Part shown: in pieces, positions 57,144-64,000 of the stretch
How the letters are laid out: every line of letters begins with the position of its first letter
Position numbering within the stretch: position 1 is the stretch's first letter
Origin: an uncultured Bacteroidota bacterium
GTDB taxonomy: Bacteria > Bacteroidota > Bacteroidia > Flavobacteriales > Flavobacteriaceae
Length of the DNA: 64,000 nucleotides
Assembly: GCA_902577515.1 (NCBI GenBank)
Contig: CACGZJ010000006.1
Coordinates: 1-64,000, forward strand
Reading direction: 5' to 3'
The notes under the pieces: model-generated
What the model saw: the letters and a program-made list of their open reading frames with translations, nothing else
Told to the model about the DNA's origin: nothing
Database searches by the model: none
Program-made: the position numbers and the translations under genes

Positions 57144-57683
57144 ATGAAAGGCAACATATTAGTTTCTTCACCTTCTTTACTAAGTGATACGGTATTTTAT
57201 AAATCAATAATACTTATTATTGATGATTCTGATAATTCACATACTGGCTTTATTTTAAATAAACCAGGTGGTTTATTTTTTATAAAAAATGAGTCAGGAA
57301 AATTAAATAGAAATTATAAGTTCAATTTTGGTGGTCCTGTCTCTGAAGAAACATTTTTCATTATAAAAAACCATAACCTATACTCTCAAAATTTTAAAAT
57401 TAATGAAAATCTTTTCTGGGGTAATGATGTAGAAATGATTATTAATGAAATTGAAAATAAAAAGATTGATCCTAATGAGGTAATATTTTTACAAGGGTAT
57501 GCAGGATGGGAAGAAGATCAGTTAAAAGAAGAATTAGAAAGTAATAGTTGGATAGTTATAAATAATTTTCAAGGAGATATATTCAATTTAACTCATAAGA
57601 ATAGTTGGAATAAACTAATTAAGAGCCTTGGAGATAAATATTTAATATGGGCTAACTCTCCCGATGATATTTCACAAAATTAG
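57144..57683 (+). CDS. YqgE/AlgH family protein
   Basis: 179 aa: GNILVSSPSLLSDTVFYKSIILI at the start (partly cited), GFILNKPGG, NFGGPVSEETFFI and LQGYAGWEEDQLKEEL are family hallmarks. Function unknown despite the AlgH name. The ATG abuts the HU terminator, so it is read from terminator read-through or an undetected internal promoter. The end overlaps the opposing START-like gene by 4 bp. Confidence 0.9.
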   Translation: MKGNILVSSPSLLSDTVFYKSIILIIDDSDNSHTGFILNKPGGLFFIKNESGKLNRNYKFNFGGPVSEETFFIIKNHNLYSQNFKINENLFWGNDVEMIINEIENKKIDPNEVIFLQGYAGWEEDQLKEELESNSWIVINNFQGDIFNLTHKNSWNKLIKSLGDKYLIWANSPDDISQN

Positions 57684-58072
57684 CTTGAACCTAGAACCTG
57701 TTTTAAATCTGAAATTAAACTATTCCATAATAGCTTCGCTTCGTCAACTTCGTCCTTATCAGAAAAATCAGTGACAATTAGGGATACGTCCTTTGTTATC
57801 TCATCCATTTGAATTCTAAATTCAAAAAAATATTCTTCTTCATCTGCTTCTCCAGTTACCCATTGAAATCTAATTTTCTCATTGATTTTTTTTGATAAAA
57901 CTCGAGCATATTCTTCTGTATCTCCCCAAAAGAAAGTATACTTTTCACCTCTATAATTAACATCATCAGAAAACCACTCAGATAAGCCAGATGGAGTAGA
58001 TAAATATTGAAATAATAATTGAGGTGATGATTGAAAATCATATTCTAGAACAAATTCTTCTTTTTGGCTCAT
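57680..58072 (-). CDS. START-like (AHSA1/SRPBCC) domain protein
   Basis: 130 aa. The N-terminal KEEFVLEYDFQSSPQLLFQY and STPSGLSEWFSDDV motif with the later WVTGEADEEEYFFEFRIQ fit the Bacteroidota START-like family. The C-terminal helix closes the hydrophobic ligand pocket of this fold. The ligand is unknown. ATG 58072 is chosen over the track start five codons upstream. Confidence 0.85.
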   Translation of the reverse strand: MSQKEEFVLEYDFQSSPQLLFQYLSTPSGLSEWFSDDVNYRGEKYTFFWGDTEEYARVLSKKINEKIRFQWVTGEADEEEYFFEFRIQMDEITKDVSLIVTDFSDKDEVDEAKLLWNSLISDLKQVLGSS

Positions 58073-58161
58073 AAATTTAAATTGCAAGTAATATATTAAA
58101 AAAAGTTATTATTTACATTAATTAACAATTTTTTAGCTACAGATTCTTCTAAATTGTTTCA

Positions 58162-58169
58162 TATATTTG
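58162..58169 (+). promoter_or_regulatory. Candidate -7 element of tRNA-Met
   Basis: TATATTTG followed by CA, 13 bp before the mature tRNA 5' end, a good transcription-start distance. No TTG at the expected -33 site. The remaining 110 bp between the START-like gene and tRNA-Met holds nothing else I can support. Confidence 0.45.
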
Positions 58170-58182
58170 CAAGTCTTGGTTT

Positions 58183-58256
58183 GGCGAGGTAGCTCAGTTG
58201 GTGAGAGCGTCGGATTCATAACCCGGAGGTCGGGAGTTCAAATCTCCCTCTCGCTA
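58183..58256 (+). tRNA. tRNA-Met (CAT)
   Basis: GGCGAGG acceptor with two G-U pairs, D-arm GCTCAGTTGGTGAGAGC, anticodon CAT in ATTCATAAC, T-arm GGGAGTTCAAATCTCCC. The 5' terminal G1-U72 pair (not unpaired C1-A72) argues for elongator Met rather than initiator; a tRNA-Ile with lysidine-modified CAU is less likely but not excluded. The lipoprotein gene starts only 13 bp downstream. Confidence 0.9.
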
Positions 58257-58269
58257 CAAAATATTGTAC

Positions 58270-58866
58270 ATGAAACATAAAATTATAAGTATATCATTTT
58301 TGATTATTTTTTTAGGCTGCTCAAAAGCTGAAGATAATCTAGCTGATCAACTAATTGAGGAAGAGGAACCTCAAATTTATAGTTGCGTTTCTTATGATGA
58401 ACTTCTAGATCCCCAAAATACCGATGCTAATGACTTAATGCAGTATTGGCATAAATTTGTTGACGATGTTAAATGTTCAAGAGGTGGACCAGACTATGAC
58501 GAAAGAAACGTTATTAAGAATATTTTCTTTGAATTTCGAACTGCAGCTCAGATTACCGCCGGTGTTACACCGGATCACATTGCATATTCTACATTCTCAG
58601 GATATTGTAACGACTCAGTTGTTAATGTAGGAGTCTTATTTACTGAATGGAATGAAAAAAATCTACTTCAAAGACTGTGGATTATGTATCATGAGTTTGG
58701 TCATGATGTCTATAAATATGAACATAGCACAGACCCTGCAGATATAATGTTTCCTTCAAGCACAAGGAGTGACGTTAAAATAAATGATTTTATTGAAGCT
58801 AAGGACAGGATGATTAGCAAAAAGTTTCCTGGTATAAAATATATTCCTTGTCCTTCTGCAGATTAA
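58270..58866 (+). CDS. Metzincin-like zinc protease lipoprotein
   Basis: 198 aa. Lipobox at IIFLGCSKAED. The region YHEFGHDVYKYEHSTDPADI followed by MFPSS resembles the metzincin zinc site plus Met-turn, but the third His comes one residue later than the usual HExxHxxGxxH. Four or more additional Cys (SC, KC, GYC, IPC) may form disulfides. It is probably a small outer-membrane or periplasmic metallopeptidase; substrate unknown. ATG 58270 is used; the track start is TTG two codons earlier. It may be co-transcribed with tRNA-Met. It overlaps alkB by 4 bp at the 3' end. Confidence 0.8.
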   Translation: MKHKIISISFLIIFLGCSKAEDNLADQLIEEEEPQIYSCVSYDELLDPQNTDANDLMQYWHKFVDDVKCSRGGPDYDERNVIKNIFFEFRTAAQITAGVTPDHIAYSTFSGYCNDSVVNVGVLFTEWNEKNLLQRLWIMYHEFGHDVYKYEHSTDPADIMFPSSTRSDVKINDFIEAKDRMISKKFPGIKYIPCPSAD

Positions 58867-59906
58867 TCTGCATATCCCATATGAGTTTTTACTAAAGGAT
58901 TCATTACACTAAACCATAGTGGTGGAATTAATGATATTAATATTGATGTTGGATATCCAAAAGGGAGATGTGGGCAATCTTCAATTGACTCTAAAATCTG
59001 ATATTTTTTTGATGATTTAAAATGATGATCACTGTGTCTAGTTAATTCATACAATACTATTCTTCCAATAGTATGATTTGAATTCCAAGAATGATGAGGC
59101 TTAACTCTTTCATATCTTCCATTAGATTCTTTTTTTCTTAAGAGACCATAATGTTCTACATAATTGATTGTCTCTAAAAACAGAAATGATATTACAGACA
59201 TTAAAATAGATAATAAAGTAAGGTAAATTCCGAAGTAATAATAAATTAAGGCTATAAATAACAATTGAAATAATGTATAAAAGATCATATCATTTTTAAT
59301 TGAAAAAAAACTCCTCTTAGAAACTCTCAAAAGTCTTAACTGAATTTTCCAAGCACTTATATATGTCCTAAAAACTGATGTTAACCAAAAACTATAAACG
59401 TTTTGCTTATATCTTGCTGTAGCAGGGTCTTCAGGGGTTGCTACATTTAAATGATGTCCAAAGTTATGTTCAATATAAAAGTGCATATATTGACATGGAA
59501 GATATAATAGTTTTGAACAGGTTCTAGCAAATAATGACCTTCTGTGTCCAAGCTCATGACCTACATTAATTCCATTAGTAGCCATAACTATGCTTGCTGA
59601 TAAAATTATACCTATAATATCATAAATTGAAGTAGCAAGAATTAACTTATCAAGTGAGAAAAAGAAAATTCCAAAAACAATCGGAATATTTAGATACAAA
59701 AGAATATCAAAAAAAGGATCTAAAAGTCTATTTGCTCTTTCTTGTTCAGTATATTTCTCATCACTTCTTTTGACAAGCACTTCCAATACAGGTATAAAAA
59801 CAAATGTATAAATAACAGCTAAATAATTATAAAAACCACCAATTGAAATCCCTAAAAATGCCATAAAGGCAATTGAATAAGACATTAAATATTTCAAATC
59901 TTTCAT
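58863..59906 (-). CDS. alkB: AlkB-like membrane di-iron alkane monooxygenase
   Basis: 347 aa with about six membrane segments. The AlkB histidine motifs are all present in order: NVGHELGHRR, IEHNFGHHLNVATPEDPATA, NYVEHYGLLRKKE and LTRHSDHHFKSSKKYQIL. The NYVEHYG box separates AlkB from plain desaturases. AlkB hydroxylates the terminal carbon of medium-chain alkanes or similar hydrocarbons with a rubredoxin partner, which is not in the window. Natural substrates may be alkanes made by marine phototrophs, an inference. ATG 59906 lies one codon after the track start and overlaps aconitase. Confidence 0.86.
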   Translation of the reverse strand: MKDLKYLMSYSIAFMAFLGISIGGFYNYLAVIYTFVFIPVLEVLVKRSDEKYTEQERANRLLDPFFDILLYLNIPIVFGIFFFSLDKLILATSIYDIIGIILSASIVMATNGINVGHELGHRRSLFARTCSKLLYLPCQYMHFYIEHNFGHHLNVATPEDPATARYKQNVYSFWLTSVFRTYISAWKIQLRLLRVSKRSFFSIKNDMIFYTLFQLLFIALIYYYFGIYLTLLSILMSVISFLFLETINYVEHYGLLRKKESNGRYERVKPHHSWNSNHTIGRIVLYELTRHSDHHFKSSKKYQILESIEDCPHLPFGYPTSILISLIPPLWFSVMNPLVKTHMGYAD

Positions 59907-62170
59907 CACAAATTATTAGCTTTTATTAGATTTAGTGCTGAGCCATTTTTATACCACTCAATTTGCTGAAAATTAAAAGTATGATTTAATTTAATAATTT
60001 CTTTAGAACTATCTAAATGGATTATCTCTAGAGAGATTGCTTTATTTGGTGAAAAGGATTCTAAATCAATGAAATTAAAAGTATCATCTTCTTGTATTTT
60101 ATCATAATCAAATTCATTTTCAAACGTCAATGCAAGCATTCCCTGCTTTTTTAAATTAGTCTCATGTATTCTTGCAAAAGACTTAACAATAACTGCCTTA
60201 ATTCCAAGATGTCTTGGTTCCATTGCTGCATGCTCTCTGGATGAACCTTCACCATAATTATGATCACCTACAACTATAGTATTAATATCATTTTTCTTGT
60301 AAAATCTTTGAGTCTCAGGAACAGGTCCATAATCACCTGTGATTAAGTTCTTAACACTGTTAGTTTTCATATTGAAGTGGTTAACTGCACCAATTAAGCA
60401 GTTATCCGATATATTGTCAAGATGACCTCTAAATCTTAACCATGGACCTGCCATAGAAATATGATCTGTCGTACACTTTCCGTGAGCTTTAATAAGCAGC
60501 CTTGCATTCATTATATTTTTTCCATCCCAAGGAAGAAAAGGTTCAAGTTTTTGAAGCCTTTGAGATTCAGGATTAATTATAATCTCTATGTCTTTACCAT
60601 CAACAGGAGGCTCTATATACCCATTATCTTCACATGCAAAACCATTAGAAGGTAACTCATCACCAATTGGTGGGCTAAGAATAATTTCTTCGCCATCTTC
60701 ATTCATCAGCTTATCTGTCAATGGATTAAAGTCAAGTTTACCCGAAAGAGCAACTGCCATAACCATTTCAGGAGATGAAACAAATGCATGAGTGTTCGGG
60801 TTTCCATCTGCTCTTTTTGCAAAATTTCTATTAAAAGAATGTATTATAGAATTCTTTTCAGATTTATCTTCACCTTCCCTATTCCACTGTCCAATACAAG
60901 GTCCACATGCATTAGTAAAGATTTTACTTTCAAGTTTTTCAAAAATATCAATAATCCCATCTCTTTCAGCTGTAAATCTTACTTGTTCAGATCCAGGATT
61001 GATTCCAAGTTTAGATTTGATTTTTATTTTATTATCTAGGGCTTGTTTTGCAATTGATGCAGCTCTTGATAAATCTTCATAGGATGAATTTGTACAGGAC
61101 CCTATCAAGCCCCATTGAATTTCATTAGGCCATCCCTCAGATTCAACTTTAGCCTTCATCTCACTAACCGGTGTAGCTAGATCTGGAGTAAAAGGTCCAT
61201 TTATGTGAGGAGATAATTTATCAAGATCAATTTCAATAATTTGGTCATAATATTTTTCTGGATTTTTGTAGACTTCATCATCAGATCTTAATTCGTGCTT
61301 GATAATACTTGCAGCTTCAACTACATCTTGCCTGTCTGTTGAAATAAGATACCTTTCCATTGAATCATCATAGGCAAAAATGGATGTTGTAGCTCCAACC
61401 TCAGCACCCATATTACAAATTGTTCCTTTACCAGTACACGAGAGAGATTCAGCACCATCTCCAAAATACTCTATTATATAACCTGTTCCGCCTTTTACAG
61501 TTAAAATTCCTGCAACTTTAAGTATAACATCCTTGGCTGAACTCCAACCATTAAGGTTACCTGTTAACTTTACTCCTATCAATTTTGGAAACTTTAATTC
61601 CCATGGCATCCCAGCCATTACATCTACAGCATCGGCACCACCTACTCCAATAGCTACCATACCAAGTCCTCCTGCATTTACTGTATGTGAATCAGTGCCT
61701 ATCATCATACCTCCTGGAAAAGCATAGTTTTCAAGTATTACTTGATGAATAATTCCAGCTCCTGGCTTCCAAAATCCTATTCCATATTTTCTTGAAACAG
61801 ATTCTAAAAAATTAAATACTTCAGAACTAACTTTGTTAGCATTTTGTAAATCTTTTTGAGCACCGGACTGAGCAAGAATTAGATGATCACAATGAACAGT
61901 AGTTGGAACAGCAACTTTTTCTTTTCCAGCCTGCATAAATTGAAGTAGAGCCATTTGAGCAGTTGCGTCTTGACATGTAACTCTATCTGGTCCAAAATCA
62001 ACATAATCTGATCCTCTCTCAAAAATTTTTTCATTATTTCCGTCCCATAGATGCGAATAAAGAATTTTTTCTGACAATGTCATGGGTCTTCCTAAAAGCT
62101 TCCTAGCTTTATCAATTTTTATTGACATTTCTGAATATACTCGCTTAATTACATCAATATCAAAAGCCAT
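59906..62170 (-). CDS. acn: Aconitate hydratase (mitochondrial-type)
   Basis: TCA-cycle isomerisation of citrate and isocitrate. 754 aa from ATG 62170 (the track TTG start adds eight residues). The 4Fe-4S cysteines are in [10 protein letters not shown] and ACGPCIGQW. The swivel domain has [21 protein letters not shown] (partly cited). The length and motifs match the aconitase of mitochondria and Bacteroidota rather than E. coli AcnA or AcnB. It carries a good promoter overlapping the end of cutC. Confidence 0.95.
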   Translation of the reverse strand: MAFDIDVIKRVYSEMSIKIDKARKLLGRPMTLSEKILYSHLWDGNNEKIFERGSDYVDFGPDRVTCQDATAQMALLQFMQAGKEKVAVPTTVHCDHLILAQSGAQKDLQNANKVSSEVFNFLESVSRKYGIGFWKPGAGIIHQVILENYAFPGGMMIGTDSHTVNAGGLGMVAIGVGGADAVDVMAGMPWELKFPKLIGVKLTGNLNGWSSAKDVILKVAGILTVKGGTGYIIEYFGDGAESLSCTGKGTICNMGAEVGATTSIFAYDDSMERYLISTDRQDVVEAASIIKHELRSDDEVYKNPEKYYDQIIEIDLDKLSPHINGPFTPDLATPVSEMKAKVESEGWPNEIQWGLIGSCTNSSYEDLSRAASIAKQALDNKIKIKSKLGINPGSEQVRFTAERDGIIDIFEKLESKIFTNACGPCIGQWNREGEDKSEKNSIIHSFNRNFAKRADGNPNTHAFVSSPEMVMAVALSGKLDFNPLTDKLMNEDGEEIILSPPIGDELPSNGFACEDNGYIEPPVDGKDIEIIINPESQRLQKLEPFLPWDGKNIMNARLLIKAHGKCTTDHISMAGPWLRFRGHLDNISDNCLIGAVNHFNMKTNSVKNLITGDYGPVPETQRFYKKNDINTIVVGDHNYGEGSSREHAAMEPRHLGIKAVIVKSFARIHETNLKKQGMLALTFENEFDYDKIQEDDTFNFIDLESFSPNKAISLEIIHLDSSKEIIKLNHTFNFQQIEWYKNGSALNLIKANNL

Positions 62171-62182
62171 ATTAATTTTTTT

Positions 62183-62210
62183 CAAAAATAACACTTTATT
62201 ATTTACTCAA
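62183..62210 (-). promoter_or_regulatory. Candidate promoter of aconitase
   Basis: On the minus strand, TTG (62210-62208), 17 bp, then TATTTTTG (62190-62183), a full match to the Bacteroidota pattern. The ATG follows after 12 bp. It overlaps the 3' end of cutC. Confidence 0.6.
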
Positions 62211-62864
62211 CTCAACAATTTCTTTAATAATATTAAAATTAGAATGAGGCGAATCATTAAGATTTATTGCAGATAGATGAACCTCATTAAAGTTTGATCT
62301 TTTAAATTTTTGGAAATTATCTAAGTTAACTCCACCACCTGGCATTATTTTGATTCTACCATTTGAAATTTTATTATAATTTATAAGATTTTCTAACCCT
62401 TTTTCTGCACTTAATTCATGACCTGAACATAGTATTCTATCAAAATCTTTTTCTATTAACAACTCAAGAGATTCTTCTTGATTATCTAGGAAATCAAATG
62501 CCCTATGAAATGTTAATTCGAAACCCTTTGTGATTTTTCTAAACTCTGATAAAATATCAGAGTTTAAACTTCTATCTTTTTCCATAAACCCGATAACAAA
62601 ACCATTAATATTATATGCTTTAAACAAGTTGATTTTATTAATCATAAGATCATATTCTTGATTATTAAATATAAAATCACCTCCTTTGGGTCTTATCAAT
62701 ATATTAATTGGCAACGATGAAACTTTTATAGCATAATGAAGAAATTGTTCTGACGGAGTTACTCCACCTATATTATAATTTTCACATAATTCTAATCTAT
62801 GTGCTCCCGCATTTTTAGCATTTAGAATTGACTCTATTGATGTTGCACATATTTCAATAATCAT
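62199..62864 (-). CDS. cutC: CutC-family protein
   Basis: 221 aa TIM-barrel protein with [25 protein letters not shown] at the start (partly cited), [18 protein letters not shown] and [11 protein letters not shown]. The name comes from copper homeostasis in E. coli, but the enzymatic role is unproven. It lies on the same strand as aconitase, 28 bp upstream of its ATG, and is divergent from the GMC gene. Confidence 0.9.
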   Translation of the reverse strand: MIIEICATSIESILNAKNAGAHRLELCENYNIGGVTPSEQFLHYAIKVSSLPINILIRPKGGDFIFNNQEYDLMINKINLFKAYNINGFVIGFMEKDRSLNSDILSEFRKITKGFELTFHRAFDFLDNQEESLELLIEKDFDRILCSGHELSAEKGLENLINYNKISNGRIKIMPGGGVNLDNFQKFKRSNFNEVHLSAINLNDSPHSNFNIIKEIVELSK

Positions 62865-62921
62865 ATTTTATAATTATTAACTGAAAGTTTAAATTAAAAA
62901 TAATTAAATTTCGGATGGATT

Positions 62922-64000
62922 ATGGAGATTTTAAATACAAAAAAGAAATATGATGCTATTATTGTTGGTTCAGGAGCTGCTGGTGGTATGGCAACAAAAA
63001 TCTTATCTGATGCTGGCTTGAACATTGCACTAATTGAAGCTGGACCATATTTTGACCCTGCAGATCCTAAACAACAAACTCAATTAAAATGGACTTGGGA
63101 ATCTCCAAGAAGAGGATCTTCTGTTACAAGGAGGTATGGGGACTTTCATATGTCATATGGAGATTGGAAAGTTGATGGTGAGCCATATTCATCTAAAGAA
63201 AATACAAATTTCATGTGGTGGAGATCAAGAATGCTTGGAGGTAGAACAAATCACTGGGGAAGAATCGCATCTAGATTAGGACCTAAGGATTTTAAGTGTA
63301 AGGATAATTATGGTATTGATCAAAATTGGCCAATTTCATATGAAGATATCAAACCATATTATGACAAATTAGATAGATTGATTGGTGTATTTGGCACAAA
63401 AGAAAATTTACCAAACGATCCAGACGGTTTTTTTCTCCCACCTCCAAAACCTCGTCTACATGAGCTATATTATATCAAAGGTGCTAAAAAAGCTGGAATA
63501 AATGTAATTCCCTCAAGACTCTCAGTACTTACAAAAAGAATTAATAATGAAAGAGGTCTTTGTTTCTACTGTGGCCAATGTGAAAGATCATGCTCTGTAT
63601 ATGGTGATTTTTCAGCTAGCTCATGTTATGTTATTCCTTCTTTGAAAGGTGGATTTGTGGATCTTTACACTGATTCAATGGTTAGAGAGATAACTACTGA
63701 TAAAAATGGTAGGGCAACTGGGATATCCTATGTAAACAAAAAGAATGGCAAGGAATATAAATTAGAATCTAAACTTGTAGTACTTGGAGCATCATCATGC
63801 AGCAGTGCAAGAATTCTTTTAAATTCAAAAAGCAATGCTCATCCAAATGGATTAGGAAATAGTAGTGGTTTAATAGGAAAATATTTACAAGATACTGTTG
63901 GTACCTCAAAACAAATCTTTATCCCTGAACTTATGAATAGGGAAACATATAATGAAGATGGTGTTGGTGGAGCTCATGTATATACTCCATGGTGGCTACA
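62922..64000 (+). CDS. GMC-family oxidoreductase, cut off by window edge
   Basis: 359 codons are visible to the right edge with no stop, so the ORF track omits it. The FAD-binding motif is AIIVGSGAAGGMATKILSDAG near the N-terminus (cited in part), followed by MLGGRTNHWGRIASRLGP. At about residues 207-217 it has CFYCGQCERSC, spaced like a ferredoxin CxxCxxCxxxC motif. Related gluconate/fructose dehydrogenase-type GMC enzymes act in the periplasm with a small subunit and cytochrome; neither is visible upstream. The substrate, probably a sugar or sugar acid, is unknown. Confidence 0.87.
   Translation, partial: MEILNTKKKYDAIIVGSGAAGGMATKILSDAGLNIALIEAGPYFDPADPKQQTQLKWTWESPRRGSSVTRRYGDFHMSYGDWKVDGEPYSSKENTNFMWWRSRMLGGRTNHWGRIASRLGPKDFKCKDNYGIDQNWPISYEDIKPYYDKLDRLIGVFGTKENLPNDPDGFFLPPPKPRLHELYYIKGAKKAGINVIPSRLSVLTKRINNERGLCFYCGQCERSCSVYGDFSASSCYVIPSLKGGFVDLYTDSMVREITTDKNGRATGISYVNKKNGKEYKLESKLVVLGASSCSSARILLNSKSNAHPNGLGNSSGLIGKYLQDTVGTSKQIFIPELMNRETYNEDGVGGAHVYTPWWL

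Noticed and set aside
60461-61727. Several plus-strand ORFs antisense to aconitase
   Set aside because: They are shadow frames of a long conserved gene with no family resemblance, signal or spacing of their own.

Overview
The window reads as chromosomal DNA of a marine, streamlined member of the Flavobacteriia/Flavobacteriales (phylum Bacteroidota). The DNA is strongly AT-rich by eye, and gaps between genes are mostly 0-100 bp. Lineage markers include bshB1 (bacillithiol), a short archaeal-type ProS, fused SecDF, a fused ResB-CcsA cytochrome c biogenesis protein, DUF1599 next to folP, DUF4290 next to murA, CtlX, tmRNA with tag GENNYALAA, and repeated TAnnTTTG promoter elements. The placement is inferred from gene content and promoter style; no database search was possible. 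I see no insertion sequence, integrase, CRISPR array, rRNA operon or phage module. The longest stretch without a gene is the 179 bp after tmRNA.

Layout. 1-597 is a partial unknown gene. 0.6-1.9 kb holds crtB-crtZ (carotenoids). 1.9-5.6 kb is the minus-strand operon guaB - lipoprotein - surA. 5.6-8.4 kb has a LysE exporter, a DUF3050 protein, an M28 peptidase, a small basic protein and tRNA-His. 8.5-12.2 kb (minus) holds bshB1, a trans-sulfuration enzyme, a glutathione peroxidase, a short triosephosphate isomerase and DUF1599. 12.2-17.3 kb has folP, an ABC exporter, truA, rho and rpsT. 17.3-21.6 kb has tRNA-Glu, proS, and a lipoprotein plus FadL-type outer-membrane pair. 21.6-24.8 kb is the folE-cysS-yidD-lgt operon. 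24.8-34.1 kb (minus) has secDF, mdh, gyrB, asnB and an amidohydrolase lipoprotein. 34.2-36.1 kb has ftsE, kdsA and tmRNA. 36.3-37.9 kb holds two tandem secreted paralogues of unknown function. 37.9-47.4 kb has an MscS channel, a large BNR-repeat protein, two arginine-deiminase-superfamily enzymes and ccsBA.

47.5-52.9 kb is the most interesting block: kdsC, maf, then SRPBCC - SDR - DUF2256 - DASH cryptochrome - FeS-BCP-type photolyase - DUF2805, tightly overlapped. It looks like one light-dependent DNA-repair operon. The photolyase lacks the cysteines that hold the 4Fe-4S cluster in its family, and the SDR lacks the catalytic tyrosine.

52.9-58.1 kb has murA (Asp form), DUF4290, DUF493, a P-loop NTPase, fmt, HU, yqgE and a START-like protein. 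58.2-64 kb has tRNA-Met, a metzincin-like lipoprotein, an AlkB-type monooxygenase, aconitase, cutC and the start of a GMC oxidoreductase with a ferredoxin-like cysteine motif.

Together the genes describe an aerobic, pigmented, sunlit-water heterotroph: carotenoids and photorepair against light damage, bacillithiol and peroxidase against oxidative stress, Kdo-LPS envelope synthesis (kdsA, kdsC, surA, lgt, secDF) and central housekeeping (guaB, mdh, aconitase, gyrB, rho). Many convergent gene pairs touch or overlap at their 3' ends.
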